Source: Acidimicrobiia bacterium (GTDB lineage: Bacteria; Actinomycetota; Acidimicrobiia; Acidimicrobiales; Bin134). From it: a stretch of 12,324 nucleotides of DNA. The notes under the pieces were generated by a model. It ran no database searches. It was given only the letters and a program-made list of their open reading frames with translations, and was not told where the DNA came from. A program made the position numbers and the translations under genes. The stretch lies in contig VYDF01000022.1 in NCBI GenBank assembly GCA_009843565.1, positions 1 to 12,324 of the forward strand. Direction: 5' to 3'. Below, piece by piece: positions 6,999 to 12,324 of this stretch (its first letter is position 1; each line of letters starts with the position of its first letter).

Positions 6999-7979
6999 TC
7001 AGAGGTCGGTGCCAGTGCCGAGATCAAGAATGCTCTGGTAGGCGTCGACGGTTTCCTGGTTGAAGGCGACGAACCGGATTTCCGACACGTTGGTGGGCGT
7101 AGATCGGACGGTATCGATGGCGATGGCAGCCGCAGCCTCAATGGGGTAACCGAAGACCCCAGTGGAGATGGCCGGAAAGGCAACCGTCTCGGCCTCCACC
7201 TCGTCGGCTCGGGCCAGCGACTCCTGATAACACGAGGCCAACAGATCCGGTTCTCCGTGGCCGCCGCCATGCCACACCGGCCCCACAGTGTGGATCACCC
7301 AGCGGGCTGTGAGGTTGAACCCCGGCGTGATCTTGGCCTCTCCGGTCTCACACCCTCCCAACGTGCGGCAGTACTCGACCAACTCCGGCCCCGCTGCCCG
7401 ATGAATCGCCCCATCCACCCCGCCGCCTCCAAGGAGGGTGTGATTAGCCGCATTCACGATCGCATCCACGTCCTCAGCCGTGATATCGCCCAGCACCAAT
7501 TCCAAACGCGGACTTGCTTTCTTGATGACTCTTGGGAGAAACGCCTGTTTAGGGACTGAAGGCACAACGAGTTCCCAGTTCATCACTGGGTCTTGTCGCG
7601 ACAGCCCTTCAGTTGAAATGGATCCACCCGTGAGGTGTCCGACGATGAGCATTTCAAGAATCTGATTTTCGTCTTGGTCTGAAGAGCGCTTGTAGATGGA
7701 TTCGTCGCCGGTGATGGTGGCGCTCTCGATGACGTAACCGCCCTCAACCGGGGCAAACGTTGCTTCATAGATCCCGAACCCCGTCCAGCTGCGATGGGCA
7801 CAGAGGCGGTCACCCTCCATAAAGATGAACCACTTCTCATCCATGATCTGGGGGATATAACCCCGTCGGATGCGTTCCATCTCCTCTTCGGTCCAAATCC
7901 GAGCAGGAGGGGGAATGACCTGGGGCATCTTGATTGGTTCGTTGTTCCAGTCGCTGCGTTGGGCAACTCGGTCATTCAT
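6999..7979 (-). CDS. Macro-domain (ADP-ribose hydrolase type) protein with extra N-terminal domain
   Basis: 326 residues from ATG 7979; upstream in-frame ATGs at 7991 and 8006 are possible but have no usable ribosome site, whereas 7979 has GGA seven bases upstream and an ATGAATGA overlap with the HNH stop. The C-terminal part (about 155-326) is a macro domain: LVLGDITAEDVDAIVNAAN, then GGGGVDGAIHRAAGPELVEYC, HTVGPVW and FPAISTGVFGYP. The NAAN and GGGGVDG loops bind ADP-ribose, and Asp189 is the likely catalytic aspartate of the MacroD/YmdB type, which removes ADP-ribose from proteins or hydrolyses O-acetyl-ADP-ribose. Residues ~20-145 form a separate domain with KWFIFMEGDRLCAHRSWTG (49-67) and later ENQILEMLIVGHLTGG; I do not recognise it with certainty. 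It is probably co-transcribed with the HNH gene upstream. Confidence 0.88.
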   Translation of the reverse strand: MNDRVAQRSDWNNEPIKMPQVIPPPARIWTEEEMERIRRGYIPQIMDEKWFIFMEGDRLCAHRSWTGFGIYEATFAPVEGGYVIESATITGDESIYKRSSDQDENQILEMLIVGHLTGGSISTEGLSRQDPVMNWELVVPSVPKQAFLPRVIKKASPRLELVLGDITAEDVDAIVNAANHTLLGGGGVDGAIHRAAGPELVEYCRTLGGCETGEAKITPGFNLTARWVIHTVGPVWHGGGHGEPDLLASCYQESLARADEVEAETVAFPAISTGVFGYPIEAAAAIAIDTVRSTPTNVSEIRFVAFNQETVDAYQSILDLGTGTDL

Positions 7980-9177
7980 TTTGCTGTCCATTCCTAGATG
8001 AGGCATTCGAAGGGGGCCTTTGCCAGGGTGGCCGCAGGTAGCGACGACTGGTGTCGGGGTGTCTCTCTACGGCCCAGTTGTTGTAATGAACCTTGTCGTG
8101 GCAGGGGTGACACAGCAGCACCAAATTGTCGGGCTGTGTGGGTCCGCCGTGTTGCCATTCGATGATGTGGTGCGAGATGCACCATTCAGGTTCGACCCGG
8201 CAGCCGATGCAGCCTTCATCTCGGGCTTCAAGGGCGGCTCGCAGGGCGAAGTTAGGGTGGCGAGTGGTGGTGCCCAGCCAGATGGGCTCGCTGTCGGCCT
8301 CTCGGAATAGGCCGCAGAGGATGTCGGCGTCACAGGCCAGCTTGTGGAACTCAGACGCCGGTAGGGGAGTGCCGTCCGCTAGACGGGGCTTGCCTAGCTT
8401 GTTATCGACGAGGTCGTAGTCGGCCATCAAAAGCAATGTGGTGCCTTGGGGCTGCTCTTTGCCGCCCTTCGCGCTCTGTCGTGTGATGAGCTGCTCCAAT
8501 GCGTCGGCCCGGCGGTGACGGTCTGAGATGTGATCTCGCCCTCGCTTGTTGTCGAAGCGCCAATTGGCGTCGGTCTTGGCGTTGAGCGACTTGCGAATGC
8601 GGGCCGCCGCGGTGGGATCGAACAGGGCATAGAGCCGCCACATGCCATCGTCTTGTTCGGTGAAGCTGGCCGTTCGAGCTTGCCTCTGTCGCTCGTGGCG
8701 GGCCTCTCCGTCGTCGCCGGCCAACTCGTTCTGATGGTCCGTCATCGTCTTGCGGAACTGATCCGGCGTCTCCGTTTCAGCCGCCGCCAGCATCTTCTGC
8801 TCGTCCATCGGCCCGTTCTCCGACGCCCTACCCATGATCCGAGCGTGCTCAGGAGTTATCCGGCTATCCACCAATGCGTCCCGAGTGGCCCTCAGCTTCT
8901 CCAATTGTGCAGCCTCGTCCATTGTCCTACGAGCCTGCCCTTTGGACACCCGCAGTCCCTCCAACAACCCATCAACCGTTTCACCCACCCGCGACCGCCG
9001 CTTCTTCTCTGCTACCACCTCGGCAATCAACCCCGAAACCCGGCTCTGCACCCGCCCCAATTCCCGCAACCGAGAATCCAAACCAGCAGCGTCCAAGCCT
9101 CGAACGTCCACCGCGGCCAATGCCGAATGACAAACATCGGTAGCGATATTCTCCCTGGTCAGAGCCCCAAACTCCAT
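7972..9177 (-). CDS. DUF222 / 13E12-type HNH endonuclease domain protein
   Basis: 401 residues. The N-terminal two-thirds is a helix-rich, charged DUF222 region: VDVRGLDAAGLDSRLRELG, GETVDGLLEGLRVSKGQARR, RITPEHARIMGRA, and MWRLYALFDPTAAARIRKSL with ADALEQLI. The C-terminus is an HNH nuclease module: Cys323-x2-Cys326, His336-His337-Ile, WQHGGPTQPDNLVLLC, Cys356-x2-Cys359-His360 and His364, giving a structural zinc site and an intact HNH metal site. Proteins of this architecture are abundant and often multicopy in Actinobacteria (the REP13E12 family of mycobacteria is the classic case); their biological role is poorly known. It starts at ATG 9177 with no Shine-Dalgarno but a TAGAAT box 6 nt upstream, suggesting leaderless expression. 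Its last codons overlap the macro-domain gene start, implying coupled translation. Confidence 0.92.
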   Translation of the reverse strand: MEFGALTRENIATDVCHSALAAVDVRGLDAAGLDSRLRELGRVQSRVSGLIAEVVAEKKRRSRVGETVDGLLEGLRVSKGQARRTMDEAAQLEKLRATRDALVDSRITPEHARIMGRASENGPMDEQKMLAAAETETPDQFRKTMTDHQNELAGDDGEARHERQRQARTASFTEQDDGMWRLYALFDPTAAARIRKSLNAKTDANWRFDNKRGRDHISDRHRRADALEQLITRQSAKGGKEQPQGTTLLLMADYDLVDNKLGKPRLADGTPLPASEFHKLACDADILCGLFREADSEPIWLGTTTRHPNFALRAALEARDEGCIGCRVEPEWCISHHIIEWQHGGPTQPDNLVLLCHPCHDKVHYNNWAVERHPDTSRRYLRPPWQRPPSNASSRNGQQNE

Positions 9178-9183
9178 GCCAAT

Positions 9184-9189
9184 ATTCTA
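9184..9189 (-). promoter_or_regulatory. Candidate -10 box for the HNH gene (leaderless start)
   Basis: On the minus strand TAGAAT sits at 9189-9184, with 6 nt between it and the ATG at 9177. That spacing would place transcription initiation at or next to the start codon, the usual arrangement of leaderless actinobacterial genes, and fits the lack of any Shine-Dalgarno sequence. No convincing -35 element is visible at 16-18 nt upstream. Confidence 0.35.
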
Positions 9190-9279
9190 TCGACACCTAT
9201 GACAACATCTCTCTGGCGGCAGACGCAGTATCCCTCAATGGGGACCCGAACAATCACAGTGGCCACCTGAGGTAGCAGC

Positions 9280-9323
9280 AAAGCTGACACACCGCATAGA
9301 TAAAGCTGACACACCCTATAGAT
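9280..9323 (+). repeat. Two tandem 22-bp direct repeats upstream of the McrB-like gene
   Basis: Copy 1 covers 9280-9301 and copy 2 covers 9302-9323 with no gap; they agree at 20 of 22 positions (the GC at 9294-9295 becomes CT at 9316-9317). Each begins AAAGCTGACACACC and ends ATAGAT. The 22-bp period is about two helical turns, so a protein dimer or two proteins would bind on the same face of DNA. The repeats end 12 nt before the start codon of the long + strand gene. Likely an operator for that gene; tandem transposase-binding sites at the end of an old insertion element are an alternative. Confidence 0.75.
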
Positions 9324-9329
9324 AAGGTG
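9317..9329 (+). promoter_or_regulatory. Candidate -10 box and ribosome site for the McrB-like gene
   Basis: TATAGAT at 9317-9323 is a plausible -10 element formed by the end of the second tandem repeat, and AAGGTG at 9324-9329 lies 6 nt before ATG 9336, a reasonable ribosome site. The two cannot both be used in the usual way from the same transcript because the leader would start inside or after AAGGTG; either transcription starts further upstream or the message is nearly leaderless. No clear -35 box is seen at the right distance. Confidence 0.3.
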
Positions 9330-9335
9330 CATGCC

Positions 9336-12324
9336 ATGGCCGATCAGGTTGAACCCATGCAAGGCGGACCCGACCACGACCCCAATGGGCCTACCTTCAC
9401 CTTTCGTCGAGGCGAGGTAATGGCTAGAGGGCAGAAGGTGTCTAATGGATTTCTAGTTTTTGCTGGATCACATGGACCAGTAAAAGAATCGCCCTCATTC
9501 GAGGCCTCGCCATACAAGGAGGAGCGCGACCGTCTGATTGAAGAGGGCATCATGGAGATAGATGCTGACCGTGTGGTGTTGACGCGCAATCATCTGTTTT
9601 CCTCGCCTACGGCTGGTGCCGCGGTAGTTGGCGGATACCCCACGAACAAGCTCCCACGATGGAAGGGCGAGGATGGCAAAACCCTTCGAGATTACATGAA
9701 CAACCCCGCGAGCAGGCCACGAGACAGCGCTGCGCATGACAGGCCTTTAGCCCCAACCGAGCTTGAGTTTCGGCGTCGCTGGTACGAAGCGCATGTTGCG
9801 CGATTTGTTGCGGATGAAGACCACTACCGAGGGGCAAAGGACGCCACAGACGGATTCAAGGCAAGTGCGAACGAAGCTCTCCGGCTGCTGGCCGATCTAC
9901 GACGAACCGGTGACCTTGACCGATTTATCAAGGACATTCGGAGGTGGGCCGTAGCACCGGAGACACTGGACTTCAATGGGTTCGCGGGACAGTTGCTGCT
10001 GAACCAGCTATACGATCGAACCGACGAACCCCAACGATTCGCTCATCTGCTGGCCGATTCGCTGACGGTTCCAGCTTCCGAACAGCAAGCTGCCGAGAAG
10101 CTCACATCAATGGTGGACTATGTGAAGTCCATCAAGGTTGGGGCATACCCGGCCCCTGGAAGTGTGCCGTTCCTCTTGTCGTATTTCTGGGCGCTGGCCG
10201 ACTGGGATCGCTGGCCTGTGATGTGGGCAAGTGCTGTCCGCTTCATTGAGTTTTCTACCGGTGAGAGCCTTCCGGATGATCCTCCCGAAAAGTACCGGGT
10301 GTTTGCAGAGAGGGTTCGGGAACTTACCTCCGACCATGTGCAGTTTGAGACGACTGCCGCTTGGTGGCGGAGCCAGGGGCCTGTATTCCTTGACGAGGTG
10401 CTGGCGGATCGCGCTGCTTTCGGGCTCGACGCTGAGGCTTCCGTAGAAGGTGCCCGAGAGATCAACGCCCGCGCCCTCGTAGGTATCGCCCACTATTGGG
10501 GCAAGCAGCTTGCCGAAGACGTCGAAGAAGCGCTCGGCCACTCAATCAAGGTGAACTTGCCGAAAGCCAATAGTGCCAGGCCCGACCTTTGGGTGGATTG
10601 GCGGATCAACGAGGCCGCTGAGAACGGACTCAGCATGAGGGTATGGGTAAACGACCGGGGTGCAGCCGTTGCCTTGCGCCCAGGAGTAAACCCTCAAGGC
10701 TGGATGGACAAGGTTGCACCGAAACTCACTTCAGCTAAACACGACGGCTGTCGAGTATTCGGCGGTTCAAGTTCCATAGTCGGCAAGGATGTCGGACTCC
10801 GTGGGTCCCATTGGGCAGAATTCGTCTACGGACGGTGGTTCGACCGGGAAGAGTTCGAAAATGTTGACTTGGCGGAGACGGTTGTGGAGACGTCTAGGCA
10901 GCTGACGCCGTTGTTCAATGAGCTGTTGTCCCTCGCTAAGGGCACGCCGAAAGAACCACCCGAGGGTGGCGATGAATCACTCAGGCCCCTTGTTGAAGAG
11001 TGGTTGGCCGCAACTGACTACCCGAACCAATGGCACAAAGACGCAGTCTCGCAGCGCGAGCGCTTCGCGGAGTTGTTGGCTCCTGAAAGGATCTCGATAG
11101 ACGACTGGCAGGAAATCCGCCGTATTTGGACTACGAAGGAGGCTGGTGGCGCGGGGGCTATGGGTACCTTGAAAACCGCACTCAAGGATGCCGACGAATC
11201 TGCAATTCGCAGATTTCTAGAGATTGTTCGCTACCTGTGCTGGGGGACAGATCCCGACGTAGAGCGCATTCGCCGAGTTCTTGAAGATGACGAAATGCGG
11301 TTTACAGGATTGGGAGAATCCCTGGTCATGAAGTTTCTGTGGATCTCCCACCCAGAACGCTACGGGAACACCTACAAGTATTGGGACGATAACGGAAAAC
11401 AGGCAATTCTACATAGTCTCAAGATCGAGGAACCCAGCGGTTCTCGGGCCGAAAGGCAATATGAGTCCGCACGGATACTCAACGAGCTAACCGAACCGTT
11501 CCTGCCCGGAGACACATTGGCTCAGTCGGAGTTTCTCTGGTGGGTATGCCGTAGGCCCGATGAGCCTGAGCCCGGAGCACTAGAGAATGGTGAGCCTGAC
11601 CCAGAGGACGAAGCCGACCCGATAGAGGAACTGGCTGCGGAACTGCTAGTCGAGCGGGGGTTCTTGGACGATGCAGTGGCCCTATTGGAGGATAAGGGGC
11701 AGGTGATCTTCTACGGGCCGCCAGGGACCGGGAAGACCTACCTTGCCCGCAAGCTGGCCGACGTGCTCACCGCCGATCCGAGCCGGCGGGCGTTGGTGCA
11801 GTTTCATCCGTCTAGCTCCTACGAGGACTTCTTCGAGGGATACCGGCCCGAAGCCGCAGGCGACGACATGACCTATCAGCTCACACTAGGACCCCTCGCG
11901 CTTATGGCTGAACGGGCCGAGGATTCCCCTGATCTCCAGCATGTGATGATCATCGATGAGATCAACCGGGCCAACTTGCCCAAGGTTCTGGGCGAGTTGC
12001 TGTTTTTGCTGGAGTACCGGGACGAGAGCATCCAAACCCTCTACCGGGCCGAGGAAGAGTTCTCGTTGCCGGGCAATCTCTGGTTCATCGGCACCATGAA
12101 CACCGCCGATCGCTCTATCGCCCTTGTGGACGCCGCCTTGCGTCGCCGGTTCCACTTCATCCCGTTCTTCCCGAACCGCGAACCAATAGCGGGCCTGTTG
12201 GATCGCTGGCTCGAGGCGAACGATGAACCTGCGTGGGTGGGCGAGTTGGTGGCACAAGTCAACGACGAACTCAAAGATGCATTAGGTGGGGACGACTTGC
12301 TTGTCGGGCCAAGCAACTTCATGA
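9336..12324 (+). CDS. McrB-like AAA+ GTPase with N-terminal DUF4357-like domain, large, 3' end outside window
   Basis: Open from ATG 9336 to the window edge, 996 complete codons without a stop. Residues ~20-120 resemble DUF4357: RRGEVMARGQKVSNGFLVFAG, YKEERDRLIEEGIM and LFSSPTAGAAVVGG, then WKGEDGKTLRDY. Residues ~140-730 are unrecognised; they include a helical part, a tryptophan-rich LSYFWALADWDRWPVMW segment, and a block (548-735) containing WHKDAVSQRERFAELLAP and YLCWGTDPDVERIRRVLED. An acidic linker (739-770) leads to the AAA+ core: GPPGTGKT (794-801), QFHPSSSYEDFFEGYRP, Walker B with Asp874-Glu875 and INRANLPKVLGE, the McrB-specific MNTAD (921-925) and ALRRRF (934-939). In McrBC the NTAD motif goes with GTP use; McrB recognises modified DNA and, with the McrC nuclease, cleaves it. 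E. coli McrB is under 500 residues, so this is far larger. A McrC-type partner is expected downstream. The first ATG with a ribosome site was taken as start; GTG 9327 is in frame. Confidence 0.9.
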   Translation, partial: MADQVEPMQGGPDHDPNGPTFTFRRGEVMARGQKVSNGFLVFAGSHGPVKESPSFEASPYKEERDRLIEEGIMEIDADRVVLTRNHLFSSPTAGAAVVGGYPTNKLPRWKGEDGKTLRDYMNNPASRPRDSAAHDRPLAPTELEFRRRWYEAHVARFVADEDHYRGAKDATDGFKASANEALRLLADLRRTGDLDRFIKDIRRWAVAPETLDFNGFAGQLLLNQLYDRTDEPQRFAHLLADSLTVPASEQQAAEKLTSMVDYVKSIKVGAYPAPGSVPFLLSYFWALADWDRWPVMWASAVRFIEFSTGESLPDDPPEKYRVFAERVRELTSDHVQFETTAAWWRSQGPVFLDEVLADRAAFGLDAEASVEGAREINARALVGIAHYWGKQLAEDVEEALGHSIKVNLPKANSARPDLWVDWRINEAAENGLSMRVWVNDRGAAVALRPGVNPQGWMDKVAPKLTSAKHDGCRVFGGSSSIVGKDVGLRGSHWAEFVYGRWFDREEFENVDLAETVVETSRQLTPLFNELLSLAKGTPKEPPEGGDESLRPLVEEWLAATDYPNQWHKDAVSQRERFAELLAPERISIDDWQEIRRIWTTKEAGGAGAMGTLKTALKDADESAIRRFLEIVRYLCWGTDPDVERIRRVLEDDEMRFTGLGESLVMKFLWISHPERYGNTYKYWDDNGKQAILHSLKIEEPSGSRAERQYESARILNELTEPFLPGDTLAQSEFLWWVCRRPDEPEPGALENGEPDPEDEADPIEELAAELLVERGFLDDAVALLEDKGQVIFYGPPGTGKTYLARKLADVLTADPSRRALVQFHPSSSYEDFFEGYRPEAAGDDMTYQLTLGPLALMAERAEDSPDLQHVMIIDEINRANLPKVLGELLFLLEYRDESIQTLYRAEEEFSLPGNLWFIGTMNTADRSIALVDAALRRRFHFIPFFPNREPIAGLLDRWLEANDEPAWVGELVAQVNDELKDALGGDDLLVGPSNFM

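Larger units (their letters stand above)
9178..9335. other. Divergent intergenic region between HNH and McrB-like genes
   Basis: A 158-nt stretch between two diverging genes, so it must hold promoters for both. It contains the minus-strand TAGAAT box, an 8-bp palindrome GTGGCCAC at 9259-9266, and the tandem 22-bp repeats next to the + strand gene. I see no open reading frame, RNA gene or clear rho-independent terminator in it. Confidence 0.6.

Noticed and set aside
6999..9177. DarTG-type toxin-antitoxin system
   Set aside because: The macro domain could recall DarG, but the partner is a DUF222-HNH nuclease, not a DarT-like ADP-ribosyltransferase, and the order and domains do not match.
8530..9270. 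Plus-strand open frame of 246 codons opposite the HNH gene
   Set aside because: It is antisense to a convincing DUF222-HNH protein and its translation shows no family features.
9280..9323. CRISPR array
   Set aside because: Only two copies, directly adjacent with no spacer between them.
10107..10541. Minus-strand open frame of 144 codons inside the McrB-like gene
   Set aside because: The plus strand is open without interruption for 996 codons with clear domains at both ends.
1..12324. tRNA, rRNA or transposase genes
   Set aside because: I saw no tRNA-like cloverleaf with a TTCGA-type arm in intergenic space, no rRNA sequence and no transposase motifs; intergenic space is very limited.
9336..12324. 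Composition shift marking the McrB-like gene as recently acquired
   Set aside because: Some stretches use more ATA, CTA and AGG codons than the catabolic genes, but by eye the GC content of sampled stretches overlaps the rest of the window, so I do not claim it without a computed codon-usage comparison.

Overview
The window looks like chromosomal DNA from a GC-rich Actinomycetota bacterium, possibly an Acidimicrobiia- or mycobacterium-like lineage. The reasons are the GC-rich genes with many GTG and short-overlap starts, a DUF222/13E12-type HNH gene, and a P450 with a 3Fe-4S-type ferredoxin beside a thiolase/DUF35 pair. The lineage is inferred from gene content only.

Region 1 (bases 1-6055, all + strand) is a tightly packed catabolic-type cluster. 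In order it holds: the 3' end of a SnoaL-like (ester cyclase/NTF2-fold) gene; a DUF35 zinc-ribbon/OB-fold protein; a thiolase-like protein overlapping it by 4 nt; a small ferredoxin; a cytochrome P450; an aldose 1-epimerase-like protein; a hypothetical protein with a probable dimeric alpha/beta-barrel (EthD-like) character, overlapping the epimerase by 4 nt; and a predicted lipoprotein. A crotonase-fold gene (6133-6987) follows after a 77-nt gap that contains an inverted repeat. The DUF35 plus thiolase pair resembles the Ltp2/ChsH2 type of side-chain-cleaving aldolase. The thiolase has no obvious nucleophilic cysteine, and the crotonase lacks both classical catalytic glutamates. Together with P450 and ferredoxin this suggests oxidative and CoA-dependent breakdown of a steroid-, terpenoid- or similar lipid-like substrate. 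The substrate itself cannot be read from the sequence.

Region 2 (6999-9177, - strand) converges on region 1. It carries a DUF222-type HNH endonuclease gene and, downstream and overlapping its end, a macro-domain (ADP-ribose hydrolase-type) protein with an extra N-terminal domain I cannot name. The HNH gene probably has a leaderless promoter.

Region 3 (9178-12324, + strand) is a divergent intergenic stretch with a tandem pair of 22-bp repeats. It is followed by one very long open frame from 9336 that runs off the window end, with at least 996 residues. It has an N-terminal DUF4357-like domain, about 600 residues of unrecognised sequence, an acidic linker, and a C-terminal McrB-type AAA+ GTPase core. 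This is probably the specificity/motor subunit of a modification-dependent (type IV, McrBC-like) restriction system of unusual architecture; its nuclease partner would lie past the right edge. It is the most interesting part of the window.
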